A stretch of DNA of 64,000 nt, taken from the NCBI GenBank assembly GCA_010015805.1, contig ML978143.1, forward strand, positions 124,001 to 188,000. Reading direction: 5' to 3'. This document shows positions 1-12,251 of this stretch, in pieces. The translations under genes were made by a program, and so were the position numbers. Origin of the DNA: Rhizodiscina lignyota (taxonomy: Eukaryota; Ascomycota; Dothideomycetes; Aulographales; Rhizodiscinaceae). The first letter of the stretch is position 1, and the number at the start of each line of letters is the position of its first letter. The notes beneath the pieces are model-generated. The model made no database searches and was not told the origin of the DNA. It saw only the letters and a list, made by a program, of their open reading frames with translations.

Positions 1-739
1 AGAGCTACGCCGATACCGATGCCTGCCTTTGCGCCGGTTGATAGCCCACTGCTCGAATTCGGAGTTGGAGTATCAGAAGAAGTCGCGGAAGTAGGATTCG
101 AGGTCGACTCAGTATTGATTACAGTGGTAGTCCGTAAGACCCCTTGTGTCTTTGTGAGCTTTGAAGCGGATATCTTCGTTACAGTGATTGCGTCTGGAGC
201 ACCCTGAGCAGTAGAGGTCTGCTTTTCAAGCGTGATTACTGTTGGAACGCCGGCAAGGGTTAATGCTGCAGTTGCAGCTGGTATGTCCAAAATGTTGGCT
301 TTATCCGAACAGCAGGCATAGTATCCACGGCCGTTGTCGCAGCAAAAGTCGGACGCCGCTGAAGCATCACAAGCATACATCAATGCTCCTCCAGAGGCAT
401 GATCTGCAGATCTATCAGCATCTGATTTGAAGGCTATCTCCATACTCACGCACTGCTGGTGCAGAAATTCGGACAGCTAGAAGACTTCCAGCTCTTATCG
501 GTACAGCTACTTCTAATATAACTGATGTTTAGGGCGGGATTCGGATCTGGTGCGACACAGAGGCCATTATCGAGGCAGGCGTAACCTCTGCTGCAGCATT
601 CAACCCCACCTCCAGAATCTTTGCATGGCCAGTCATTAGCGGCCACAGTCCCATCAGGATAGTAGCACGTTGCCCGGCCTTGTACGGCCGCCAGGAACGT
701 TGGTAGTATGCATATGTGAATGAGACACCGGAGATACAT
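1..739 (-). CDS. Cys-rich secreted/membrane protein, 3' end outside window
   Basis: I do not know its function. The start at 739 gives a signal peptide of about 21 residues ending in VQG. A Cys-rich ectodomain follows (ATCYYPDG, VECCSRGYACLDNGLC). Intron 412-449 (GTGAGT to TAG) is only 38 nt, short for a fungus, but it is the only junction that keeps the frame. Exon 2 adds more paired cysteines (FCCDNGRGYYACC), a Ser/Thr-rich stalk and GLSTGAKAGIGIGVA, the usual lead-in to a single membrane helix. The helix and cytoplasmic tail lie beyond position 1. This ectodomain-stalk-helix layout is common in fungal cell-surface proteins; a sensor or wall-linked role is inference. The gene is incomplete because of the window edge and shows no sign of breakage. 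Confidence 0.7.
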
Positions 740-1316
740 TTTATGATATCAGGATGATGAGAATTACGTGGAAGTGATAAGAAATTGAAGGAGCGGTAGG
801 CAGCTATTATTTTGAAGACGACATGAAATCGTCCACGAGGCTGAGGATGCGATATCCTGCTCCGCCAAGGCAAGGCTGTAGCCACAACACATTGTCACAG
901 CCCAAAGCAGTTAAGGTAGGCAAACGGAAGCCGGACTGAGGAGTCTGAAAGGAACAGTATCAGTCAGTGGTCGGGCAGCCGTGCTTCTGTCTGAAGCTGA
1001 TGCTCTCATGATGCGGTCCGTCGATTCGAAAGTTAAACCATACAATATTTCATGGAGTCCAGAAAATGCAAGCACAGGGTTGGACTTTCGATTGTTATGC
1101 TTCTGTGTTTAGAATGGGGGATGTGCTGGTCGTGGGTAGGATAAGCTACGCGTGGGTTGGAAATGAAGTTCTACGATATGTATCTCTACCCACGTCCACG
1201 CCGAGCTAGGTAGAGCTCCTCAATATGACGATGACTCAGCCATTAGTCATACAGATATTCTTTCTGCATCCTTCTGCACCAGACCAGCAACCATTTCGCC
1301 TCCACTGCTCTAAAAC
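740..1316. promoter_or_regulatory. Divergent promoter region
   Basis: Shared upstream region of the Cys-rich membrane protein gene (minus) and SWC5 (plus). The open frame crossing 529-885 on the minus strand only extends past the better signal-peptide start at 739. I see no further gene. Confidence 0.4.
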
Positions 1317-2435
1317 ATGGCAGACCCGATAAACTCAGGAATCCCCGAAGAAGACCTTGACGAATCCTCCGACGAGGACTTCAATCCAGCCGCGCACGCC
1401 GATAACGAGTCTGCATCCAGCTCTGAATCGGATGGTGGAGGCACCGCAGCCGCCAAAGCGACCTCAAAAAAGGCGCCGAAGAAGAGAAAGCGAGCAGAGC
1501 TCGATGCCGCGCTAGACTCTGGCGACGAGGAAACGATCCAAGAGCGACGGAAGAAAAAGCGCAAGGCCAAAGGGAAAGGCAAAGGAGCTGCTGGCAATGG
1601 CGATGAGGACGACTTCGTGTACAGCGAGGACGAGGGGCGCGAAGGTGGTCTGATCAAAACACGAGCGCAGCGAAGGACAGAAGTTAAGGAGCGGAGACCG
1701 CTAGCGGGGATTGAAGGTGCAACAGCGGACGTAGATGCGATATGGGCTCGGCTAAGCGGTGCGCCTATTGGGGGAGCGCCTGGGAGCGTGCTCGGCGGTA
1801 AAGAGGTTGATGCGAAAGGACAGGAGAATAAAGAGAATATCAATGGGTCACTGGGAGAAGAGGAATACATCACGATTAAGCGTACATATGAGTTTGCGGG
1901 CGAGGTCAAGACGGAGGAGCGACGCGTGCCTAAACACTCTGCTGAGGCGAAAGTATATCTCGAGTCGCAAGCAGCAAAAGGGGACAAATCGGCAGACAAT
2001 GTAGTAGAGGGTACAGGAACTGAGGACAAGCTAACTCGGCGCCGCCCGGTCAAACGTCCCTCGCGCTTCGAGCCAAACCCGGAAGGTCTGGTACGAGGGC
2101 TACCCGACAAACTCCAACTCCGCTTTCCACGTACGACCGACGAAGATGGAAACCCTCTTGCCGGAGCAAAAATATCTGTCTTTAACAGGAAATCAGGCGC
2201 TACCGTGCAGGTCAAAGTCAAGCCTGCAGATAAGATAAACACAGTGGACAAATCGCGCATTGACTGGGCTGGTTACGTGGACAAGGCGGGTATTGCAGAC
2301 GAGTTGGATGAATATGGCCGGGCAAAGACAAACTTCATGGAACGGAGCGAGTTCCTTGCACGGAGCGAGGCGAGGAGGGAGGAGCAGGGGCACGCCGCGA
2401 GGATGCACCAATATCAGCAGAAAGCCCAAAGCTAG
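1317..2435 (+). CDS. SWC5: SWR1-complex protein 5 (BCNT-C domain)
   Basis: Predicted Swc5, the nuclear subunit of the SWR1 remodeller needed for exchange of H2A for H2A.Z. The single exon encodes 372 aa. The N-terminal half is acidic with Lys-rich blocks (EEDLDESSDEDFNP at about residues 11-24, then KKRKAKGKGKG), typical of a histone-binding disordered arm. The BCNT-C domain occupies about residues 290-360 and includes the diagnostic IDWAGYVDKAG and the following GRAKTNFMERSEFL. Length and domain order fit fungal Swc5. The ATG at 1317 is the first in frame. The gene converges on CPS1, with 665 bp between the two stop codons. A long antisense frame (1310-2260, minus) is a compositional shadow. 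Confidence 0.92.
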   Translation: MADPINSGIPEEDLDESSDEDFNPAAHADNESASSSESDGGGTAAAKATSKKAPKKRKRAELDAALDSGDEETIQERRKKKRKAKGKGKGAAGNGDEDDFVYSEDEGREGGLIKTRAQRRTEVKERRPLAGIEGATADVDAIWARLSGAPIGGAPGSVLGGKEVDAKGQENKENINGSLGEEEYITIKRTYEFAGEVKTEERRVPKHSAEAKVYLESQAAKGDKSADNVVEGTGTEDKLTRRRPVKRPSRFEPNPEGLVRGLPDKLQLRFPRTTDEDGNPLAGAKISVFNRKSGATVQVKVKPADKINTVDKSRIDWAGYVDKAGIADELDEYGRAKTNFMERSEFLARSEARREEQGHAARMHQYQQKAQS

Positions 2436-3100
2436 GCTACTTGGAGCTGCTGTCCACATTACTTTATATGTCTATGATACCCTTACGTTTAGCATGGCAA
2501 TAAAATGCGCTTTCACGCACAGTTACTTTTCGTAAAACCTTTGGGTTTCGTGCCCGCTCAGAAACGGCCCAGTTATCTGCTGAATCTCTTTACTTGCCAT
2601 GACACGTGCATTTGAACTTGCCTACCAAGTGTACATGTACAAGAGGCATAGCGCCACTGTATGCTCGTAGAGCATTTGAGTATTTATGGGATCTTCTTCA
2701 AGGCCGTGGTAAATACATTTCAACTTGGACTTTGCTCTGTGCTCACTTTCGGCCATCCTGACTCTTGGCTATATTGCATCTATATTATAGATTTGCACCG
2801 CACGCATATCTCTTGTCCGAATAGAAAGCAGCGTTCGATTGATGCACTCACAGTGACCACAAGAGTCCATCCTACAAAGGATTCATCTCATTGCATTATA
2901 TGCAGTACCAAGATACATTTTTCTCCTTACACCGAGAATATTCTATACACGCCTCACACGCACATGCAAAGTCCATATTTCCTCATTAGCAATATTGGGA
3001 CCCTGCCCAGTCCATACCAACGCACGCCCATATACAATTCCAAATGCATTTTTCATTCGTACAGGCACACAGGCTCTCCATTATAAAGCAGGTGTCTGCT
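2436..3100. other. Convergent intergenic region
   Basis: AT-rich 3' flanks of SWC5 and CPS1. The frame at 2661-3086 has no domain or coding character. Nothing else seen. Confidence 0.4.
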
Positions 3101-6100
3101 TTATCGTCCATATTCCAAGCTTCCGGGTCCAGACCCAGTGAAATTCATGTACATCCCCGCCTCCTTCCTCCACTCATCATCGTCATCCATACTCGCTCTA
3201 GCTGCACCCCTACCTTGCTGTCTCGCCCCTCCATACCCATTTCCCTCATAGTCCGCACCCCCAGCCGAGCCCCACACCTCCTTCCCCTCTGCCTCCCTGC
3301 TGGGGAATGGCTTCTTGCTCCAACTCGGGCTCGGTGGGCCCTCCGCATCACCCCGTGAATCAGGTTGCGACTTCGGCCTCAACGGCGGCGGAATCTCATG
3401 CAGATTATACACTGGGTCCTCGCTGCCGTACTGCTCGAGCGGTGTATCGTTCGAGAAGGGGCCTTTCTGGTCGATAGGGCTGTAGTCCAGCGCGGCGCTG
3501 AGCTCGTGGCTGACCTGGCGGCTATGATTATTCCACGTGGACTGCGAGTTGCCTGACGAGTCACCGCCTCCGCCGGGTCGGTCGGCTGTGGGTGTATTGT
3601 CGCTTCTCGCGGCGTCAAAATCCGGCATCTCGGACGCCGCTTCGTCGCCTGAGTAGTGCGTGGGCAATTCCGGGATGGAGTCCTGGTAGCGGTGGGTGGC
3701 GAGCTCAGCGGCGAACTCTTGGCTCATCGTCTGGGAGCGTTGTTGAGAACTCGAGTTGCGCGGACCGAGCTGCATGCTGCTGTGCTGCTGGCTGCTGGTC
3801 ATGCTGACCGCTCTTCTGCCGCTGCCACTTATGCCTGTGCCATTCTTTGAAGATTCCTCTGGGATGCCAGCGATGCCGAAGCCGCCGTCTGGATCGCGGA
3901 TGCCGAATTGTGCGATGGTGCGCAGCTTGCGGGTCACCCAGCCGCCCAGAATCTTTCCTCTTTGCTTCTCGCCGAGCCGTGATCGGGGGAAGTCTCCTCT
4001 TGCGACAAATGCGACAATGTCGACGACAAGGTGATGGTGATTCAGCACTGCATTCACAATGACTGGGACGATCGAGGCGAGGAAGTTCTTTCGAAAGATT
4101 TCGACCAGCACGACGATGAGACCGCCAGCTTGGAATACAGCGCTGAGAGTTGTAGGTGAGCATAGTTCTTAGTTTGGGGACACAGGAAGGCACTTACGAT
4201 CCACCGGGAACAATATTCCGATGACATCTCTCTACACTAGCCTCGATATCCATCGGGAAGTGATTCAACCCATGAACATCGAATGTCTCGCCAATACTCC
4301 CAAGCACAAACAAGATCTGCATCTCTACCTGCGTGCCACCAGGGCCGATCGGCCGACTGACGTTGTGCAAGAAGCCCAAGTCACCAGTGCGCATATACCG
4401 CACGTTTGGATCCGCATCCACCAATCGACCATTGAATCTCTCCTTATCAAACGGCTCTTTAGAACCATAAAAGGAATAGGCATTTGCCTCAGACTGCACC
4501 CAGATCTCACCGTATTCGCCGACGAGACACAGGTGGTTGGTCTCTGGGTTAACGATGCTGATTTGGGTACTCACGGGGACCATACCGGAGTCCTGGACAA
4601 GAAGCGCGGTGGGGTCGGTGTCTGGATCGACGGGAATGACGAGGCCTCGTCGCAGGCCGTTCATATCGAGCCATAGCTCGATCGGCTCGATGCACATGTA
4701 TGAACGGGATGCGACCATAGGGTTAAGCATGTGTGAGTATATGGTGTTGATGGCGGTTCGGTCGAGTCCCGCGGCTGCAAAGTGGAGACGGACCTTGGAG
4801 TCTGTTGGAATTATATGATTAATGTTCCGAAATTCAAATTTGTACAAGAGAAGGTAGACTTACAAACATCAACTCCCGGCCGTCCATCCGTAGATATCAT
4901 CAAGTTCTTCAGCTCGTGCAGCGGACTCGCTTTGCCAGCACCATTTGCCATCGCATGATATAGCATTTGCGCAGTTGCATAGGTGTCCTTGATCTTGTAT
5001 CGTGAAAGTGTCTGGAATAGAATGTTCGGATTCTGCGCAAAATCCACGGGGGAGACAAGGTACGTTGGCGTTGCGAGGAAGATGCCCATCAAGCAGGTGT
5101 GGATAAATCCTAATCCCATGGTGCTCCTAACACATCCAAGGATAGGCCGAGTGCTCGTCATCTGACAGGTCTCTTTCTGGACTTTGCAAAGCGCCATGAT
5201 CGTGTCATGGCCAAGCTGGATTGCCTGTCTTCTTTGGTCGGGCGTCCAATAAACCCATATTAGAACAGGCCATCCAGATGCTACCCAGGCAGGCCGCATT
5301 GTGAGTCCGAGCTCTCTGCATCCATGAGATTGCTTCGGAGGTTTCGAGGTATTGTACGTATTCGGAAGGCTGACTCGTTGAACCAATGCGGACTGCTTCA
5401 GATGCTGCGACACCGCCTTTTGCTTCATCAAGTGATCAACATCGCTATTCACCAAGAGAGCTTTGATCTTAAAATCTTGGATCATGTGCAGCAGTGCTGG
5501 CGCATCCTCGCTCAGTCGATTCGCGTCCAGAGGTGCCATGGGAATAGCAATCGCGCCTACGCACATACATGCATGTACAGCATAGACAAATTCCTCCGAA
5601 TGTGTGTACATGAGCACTAGGTGGTCGCCAGGTTGTACCTTGACTTTGTTCTTCAAGTACATGGCTACAGCCGCCACTTTCTGGTCGAACTTCTTCCAGT
5701 TGACACCCTTGCCTTCTTTGCCTCGTTGGTCGATCGTGCAGTAGCAGAGCTCTTCGGCCTGTCTGTTCACACGCCACTGCAGAAGGTCGTGGATGTTGGA
5801 GAATTGGTTGAGGGGTGTCGATGTCCTGTCATCGATAACAACTTCTCTATAATCAACGCCAGAGTATTGCTTGTCGTTCATGACTAACAGCTGTTGCCTT
5901 GCCTGGGCAGAGACGGGTGACCAGATGCCTCCGATGGGATCATCTCCCATTGGTAGATTCTGAACTGCGTTCTCAACGCCAAATTTGACATGTACGCATG
6001 GCAGTGTACCATTGTCGAACTCCTTTCGGCAGAGCATGTTTCCAATCTCCCTCCGACCGTTCTTCACTACGCGGGGAAGCTGGTTCGGTGCCGTGATCAT

Positions 6101-9100
6101 TACGCAGTAGACACGAAGGTGATGCTCTTGATAGAGCACTTCCATCACACGTTCCGAAAGAGAATCGAGAAGAGGGATATCGAGTTGTCGTGGTGGTCCA
6201 CCAGTTGTAGTGGGAGCGGTTGACGCTGCTTGCGTTTCGAGGAGGATGAATGGGAGATATTCGCCATTGACGTGCGAGTCAAACGCAGAGCAGTCGTAGA
6301 TCTTCGGTACGGCCTTCATGATACTAGTCACAAGGTGTTGCACAAAGAAGTAGCGATGTTCCAACTCGGGGACGCCGCTCTCCACCCATTCAACTCGTTG
6401 CCGTATCCGATCCTCATAGAGGCCAAGCGTGAATATTTTGCCTTCAATGATACATCCTAGTAATCCTGTCCTCAGGAACTCTGGCTCCACAAGGACTGGC
6501 GTCGGATTTCCTTCTACGAACCTGTACGGCCGTGCGTGGAAGATGCTCTCCGTGTGCTTCGGTAGCGCCCAGAAGCCTCCAGATAAGGATGGAGAGTCCA
6601 CCCAAAGTTCACCAACCGTGTAAGGCGCGCATAGCAGGCTAGTCTCTGGGTCAACGAGGCAAAGCGTCGCATCCGGAATTGGATAGCCAAATGCTCCAAT
6701 TCGGAGCGTCCCAGGCTCATTGGCACGCTTGTCCGCTTCTTCACCTGTTGCAAGAATCACCACTTCATTCTGCTTCAGGGCTTCCTTTTCGAGCAGCACG
6801 ACTGAAACATCTTTTCGGCGGCTCTTCGTTTCACTCTTCCGTTTGGGACCGCCGCCGATCAGACTTGTGTATCCGTTCTGTGCTGTGCTATCGTGCTGCT
6901 CTTCTTTCTCTTCCGGCAAGTCTTCTTGCTCGTTCATGAGTGGAAATCCCATGCGCTCCTCACCGCCCAGCCAGTCTCTCATGGAGATGATCATGCCACC
7001 ATGTTCGGGTAATCCTAGTATTGGAGCTACAAGGTCTCGTGCTCGAGGATTCCGCATGGGTTTCAGCCACCGGTCTGCTAGAATTTCATGGAACTCGCAA
7101 TCCACGGTCAGCGTGTCGATCAAGCATATCTTGACAGATGCAAAATTCGGCTCCATGTTCTTCTTAAAGTTTCTCGTCGCCATTGGATCCTGTTGGTAGT
7201 TGTATGCCGCACGCTTGAGACCCGGGTAGTCTGCAACCATAATGGTAGTTTTGTACTTTGATATGACGTGCGCATAAAGACCTGGTGTCTCCACTGTCTT
7301 CGATTCCATCCAAACAGTCGTGTGTCCACCATATACACCCAATAGCACTCCAAGAATAAGACCAACGCCTTCTCTCGGATCGAGGTAGCTCAGAATGGTA
7401 TCGTAAGAGGAACGCTGGAACCCAGTAATAAAGGAGCCGGATTTATCACGCAAGCTCGGGTTGAAAGTGTCGTTCCGGTCGCCAGCAGAGATTGTAGCAA
7501 CGATAGCCTGCAGGCAAGCCATTTGATGCATGATTGTTCGATGACTGAGAACCACGCCTCTCAAGTCTCCGGTGGGTGCGCGTGAAAACTCAATGTATGC
7601 AAGATCTGGCGTGGGCAGTTGTGGATCATGATCCTTCTTTTTAGGGTTATGGCTTCCAAATTCATTCGTCTTCCACCATTCCACACCCGTTGGCCACTTC
7701 AACCGCTGCGCACTGATATCACGATGGAACGCTTTGAGATTGTTGTCGGTCGTTAAAGCCAGATGCGCTTGGGTGGTTGTGAGCAGAAGACTGAGCTTGT
7801 TATAATCGTCGACATTGTTCATGGGCACCGCAACGACACCTGCCAAGAAGCATCCCAGCAATGCGACGGCGAAATCGATGATCTCGGTATCTCGGTATAC
7901 AAGAGCGACTCGATCTCCGCGGTACAGATTGCTCTTGTCCTTGATGACTTGCGCCACTTTCTCCGCTCTGCTATGGAACTTCTCCCATGTGATTGAACCC
8001 GTCTCTTTACCCTTCTGATCCAACACCCAAAACGCCGTTTGTCTTGAATTGCTCTTGCCTCTGTGTCGGAGGACCGCACCGATGGTGTCAAACTTTGACA
8101 TTGGCACATTACCGTTGTGAGGATCGAATACATCGAAAGGAACGTCTCGTGGCTCCAATGGCATCATGCACTCGGCGACGCCAGCGGAGGGGAGATCGCT
8201 TGCGCTTAGCATCGGTGGTGGTATGACCGCAGAAGGAGAAAATAATTGGTCTCCCTGAGAATATCGTGTTGGCCCACCATAACTATCCCGCGGCGCCGGC
8301 TCCTGCATCTGCTGTCCCGCAAAATCGGCAAAGTATCCCTGTTGAGAATCCATCATTGTGCTCAATCTACTCGTCCCGTCTGGAGAGGCCGGCCCTCGCA
8401 TAGTACTTCCACCATATGAAGCCGTCGCGGGATTGAACCTGTAATCGGACTCGCGCATCGTGTCGCCTCGTGACGATTCGTCAGGTGTATGAGGGCGCGG
8501 TGTCGTAAGACTGGGATTCCTCACGCCGAGTTCGCGCTGCTGGAAGCGATCCACCTGACTCTGCGGATATAGTGTTGATGAGTTAGGCGACCACTCGCCA
8601 GACTCTTGTATTATGGAAGGGAGAGGCGACTCTGCTCGCAGTGTGCTGATTGTATTGATTGTATCGCGCTTCGAGTATAGGCTAGAGGAGTAGATGCTGC
8701 TTGTTGGACGCCCTGCTCCACCCAGCGGAGAGGCACCGCGAGAGCCATCTGAAGGTGGTGAAACGGTTCCTTCATCTATTGAGTGTAGGCGCAAGTGGCC
8801 TGGGGCCTGTTCGCTTTGATTTGGCCCCAGATATTGGGATAAGAGGAATGAGCGGCGCTTTTCGTATCTGGACGTATTCGTTAGCAAGACCTTGTTTTCC
8901 TCCTCTGCCAACTTTGTCTGAAAGCACGCAGGACAGGTGATGTATAGGCAAGGAGTTCTCCTACCCTTTCCGAGTGATATCGCCTTCCTGGTAGAACGAA
9001 GCAAGTCAGCCTAGTTTCAAGGACAATGGATACATGAAGTTGGCAAGGGGGATGGCAAATACCTCTAACTCTTGGTCCAGCTCCTGTAGCCTCGCTTGAA

Positions 9101-9122
9101 GCTCAGGATTGTTCTCCGCCAT
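3101..9122 (-). CDS. CPS1: CPS1/DIP2-type protein with two AMP-binding domains
   Basis: Homologue of fungal CPS1 and animal DIP2 (yeast Cmr2), adenylate-forming proteins linked to lipid metabolism; CPS1 was described as a virulence factor in Cochliobolus. Exons: 9122-9063, 8987-8965, 8867-4864, 4801-4198, 4142-3101, giving 1910 aa with all phases closing. Residues 1-42 form the DMAP1-binding segment (ELQARLQELDQELE, EGDITRKG, YEKRRSFLLSQYLGP), with the tiny 23-nt exon 2 inside it. A Ser/Pro-rich linker runs to about 270. The first AMP-binding domain lies near 285-780, the second near 1060-1650. The usual glycine-rich ATP loop is poorly kept in the first domain (FSRAPTGDLRGVVLSHR), as in other members. 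The last 260 residues are low complexity. Start and length match family members; I see no breakage. Confidence 0.93.
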
Positions 9123-9891
9123 TGTTTCATAGATTTACTGGGCGCTGTCGCATGCGCGACGACCGAGCCTCCAATGACACGGGCGGAGTGGCACCATATA
9201 CGTCGTGCCCGCTATAGCAAGAGTGAGCGAGAGCGAATGGGCTGCAGTCGACAGCGGAGGGGAGAGGAGCGCGAGAGGATGGGGGGGAGCAAGTCGACGG
9301 CTCACTTGAAAGTGTGGATGGGCTGGTCTCGGGCGCTAGATGCAGATGCAGGTCCTCAGCGAGTCTCTGCGACGCCTCGAATGACGCGGAGCGATGGTGC
9401 AGGGGGAGGGGATTGCATTCAGCCGGTGCTTATAATGTCGAGACGCACTGTTCGGTGGGTTCTTTGTGTGGATATATTTGGAACCTGGAACTTGGAACTT
9501 GGAACTTGGAATTTTCAAAGTCTCATGAGGCGTAGAGGAAGCATCCCCTTCTCCTCATCTGGTCACGACGACAGATGTAGCGGCCACATACTCAGTACCG
9601 TTCTCTGATCTACATTGCCTAAATGGGAGTATACGCAGATCTCTCTTGGCAATATAACTGTGCCCGGAACGACTCCTGGCTTACAAAGTGCTGATCTCGA
9701 TGAAGATATCCGCTCCATTCTCCTTGACTCTCTCCTTATTCCATGTTGCAAACCTCTCTTTGATGTTTAGCTTCGCCTATCAGATACAACTCCACAACGT
9801 CACCGTAACTCGACATTTTCTCGCGTCCGCTTACACTCCTTCAGTTCGCCATCTGCCTTGCAATATGGTCATCAAGGGCGGTTCCATAACT
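9123..9891. other. Intergenic, CPS1 promoter side, with short tandem repeat
   Basis: Upstream region of CPS1, about 770 bp. It holds a five-unit direct repeat of a 7-mer (GGAACTT with variants) at 9480-9514. Open frames here are short and look non-coding. Confidence 0.4.
9480..9514. repeat. 7-bp tandem repeat, five units
   Basis: Units in order: GGAACCT, GGAACTT, GGAACTT, GGAACTT, GGAATTT. A simple microsatellite-like tract with no coding context. Confidence 0.8.
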
Positions 9892-11869
9892 CTATGGGTA
9901 CTGCAGAAATCTCCTCCCAAACCAGTGCTGCGTCTCCGGATCCGGCATGTCCCTCTTCACTTGCGAGATGCTCGGCGGATTGTTCATGTAGCTTCCCCCA
10001 CTGCACTTCTGGTACGTGCTCAGCGCCCAGTTGTCACCACAGAACTCGGTACTGTTGCCGTTACAGGGCATATTACAACCTCCTGGCATGCCGGCCTTTG
10101 GCGCTGCGGATGAGGGCAGCAAGTTGCCACAGTAACATTCGGAGCCGCACTCAATTCCAGCATAGGTAGAGCCAGTGCAGAAGTTGAGGTAGTATTCGAC
10201 AGTCATTCCGTTTCCGGTACCGGTGGTATGTGAACCGTTAAGAGTCCGCAGTTCTTGCTATCGGTTGCGCAGCCGATGTAGCTCCAGCCTTTGCTCGTCA
10301 TGTCCGAAAAGCTAGCGTCCACGATCTGCTGATCTGACATGACAGTGGTTGGGATTGTGATGTTATCGCACTTAGCAAGTTGTGCATACCCAAGCACCGT
10401 CTTGGATGGGGTTACTGCCGGGAAGTCTAGACAGGACGCCGCACACGGTTTCATTGACCTGGGACGGTACTCTGTGGGTCATCATCTCGTCCTGCGTGAC
10501 TTTATCGATAGGTAGGCAGCCGCTCGTTTCAATAGATCCACTACTGGTGCATTGGTACGCGGGTGACAAATTAGGTGATCCTGCTTTAACTGAACGGCTG
10601 TAGTAAGAATAAGTTTTACTCTTCAACAGGAGCGAGAGCATCTCTAAAAGCTCTATGAAATATATACCGGAGCGTATTTATCTAAAACACGTAGTATTAG
10701 TATATATAATCTATATTAAATAGCGAGGGTATACATCCTCGCGGTTCGACACATTGCAGCTACGACTCAACTTTTTAATCATCCACTTGATTGGTCAGTA
10801 ACCTGCTGGAGTACATTCACATCCCACCTAAGAATTGTAAGTATACGAAGCCAGGCGGCACTTGAGAACATCTTGCCCATTGAGAAAATCTCCATGGAAG
10901 CCTTAGCCAGTAGGATCGCCATTGCTAAACACGAAAGGCCGGCGGTCGTCATACCACCCGTTGTCAAACAGGTGTGTAGCGTATGGCACCTCAAAGAAAT
11001 TACTGATTATCTAGATCGGATGGCTCGTCGGACAGGGACCATTGTCATGGCTTCCAGAAGCTGGATAGCTCATATGACTTTTGTCCGTCCTGTTAAGTCT
11101 GCCGTCTGTTAAGATGTCAACCAACTGTCTCTGTCACTGGAGGAATTACTTACCCCAGCATGAGGGAAAGAAGAGCTGGGCACGCTGACCATCAGGGCAT
11201 TTGTAGTTAGGCAGGGAGTTAGTCTCAGACCGATTTGACTCGAGACAGTTCAAGTTAACGGCCTGTGCGGCAAAGTCGCTGGTGAAATTCCGCTTTAATG
11301 TGTTGCCCGCAAGCAATGCGGAAGCCTTCCGATATCCTAAGGCGATAAGGCGATAAGATTGTGGATGTTAGGACCGCGCTGCCTGTTAAAACATCAGCAT
11401 ATTCAACGTAATGAAGAATCTTCTATCCGTATCATAGAGTCCTTGCATGTGTGGCACATGCCTTCTCAGAGGTCAGGTTACAGGGAGAGGAATGGGACAA
11501 TACACTTACGGGTAATAGAACCATACCAATATTCAGGTCAGAAGAAGAGTTACCATCCATTAGCACAGACATGAAACTTCCATTCTGGGCGTGGCAGTAG
11601 AGCTTGGGTGTCAAATAGATAGATAAATCTTGCTTTATAAGGCAGGACGAGCAACTGGAGGAACGGATTTCCTGACAAGTCATATTCCCACTCATCTTGA
11701 ACGCATTTCCTCCAACAATCTTACGGACATGACTAGCGACCTGAAGTGGCTGGACGATGGAGTCGGCACGCTCTTCGACGATGTTGCTCGCGCAATTGAA
11801 ACTAACATAGGCATCAGTGTGAGCTATAGATGTAACCAGAAGGATGGTGACGAGAGCAGTGGTTCGCAT
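9892..11869 (-). pseudogene. DUF1996-WSC secreted protein, broken
   Basis: Relic of a secreted DUF1996 plus WSC protein, a common fungal extracellular architecture of unproven role, WSC being a carbohydrate-binding module. Residues 1-20 are a signal peptide (MRTTALVTILLVTSIAHTDA). DUF1996 follows (VGGNAF, SCSSCLIKQDLSIYLTPKLY, then LFFPSCW, DGRLNRTDKSHMSYP, FVFSNGDPTG). The stretch VNETVCGVLSRLPGSNPIQ is its C-terminal end. The WSC module comes last (GWSYIGCATD, IECGSECYCGN, NMPCNGNSTEFCGDN). Lesions: frameshift near 11317, in-frame TAG at 11013-11011, TAA at 10905-10903, frameshifts near 10388 and 10245, and an AT-rich interruption near 10640-10780. Introns (11516-, and GTAAGT near 11150) are still recognisable, so decay looks fairly recent. 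Confidence 0.82.
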
Positions 11870-12251
11870 GACTGTTATCTCCTTATTGCACGTTCTCCTT
11901 GATACACTTAATCGACATGACCTTTTTCACACATCAACCAACGTGCCACCATTACCAGTTTCTTCGCTTCATCTTGCTAATTCCTCGTCTTGATATGACT
12001 GCGTACCCCAGATCTGAGACTGCACTGATTCACCTTTAGTTGATAAATGGGGCGGCACAGCAAAAGGAAGAATACATGAGCATTGCCTGGGCGTATGACA
12101 AAAGTGTAAGGCATAGTATACCTCTGCTAATCGGTTAATTCAGGAGAAAGTCACTCGTATATATGTCTAACTTCTCGATTCCACAATTGCCAATACAAAA
12201 ATGTGCAAATCAAATGAGTGCCTAAGTTTGTTCACAACTTCACTCTCTGAC
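11870..12251. other. Intergenic
   Basis: Upstream of the broken DUF1996-WSC gene and downstream of the NCS1 transporter. I see no gene or repeat. Confidence 0.4.

Noticed and set aside
529-885. Minus-strand frame overlapping the Cys-rich protein start
   Set aside because: Different frame from the signal-peptide protein, no motif, and it crosses the likely promoter.
1310-2260. 316-codon open frame antisense to SWC5
   Set aside because: Ser/Pro-rich mirror of the charged SWC5 coding sequence; no domain, and SWC5 has clear BCNT-C motifs.
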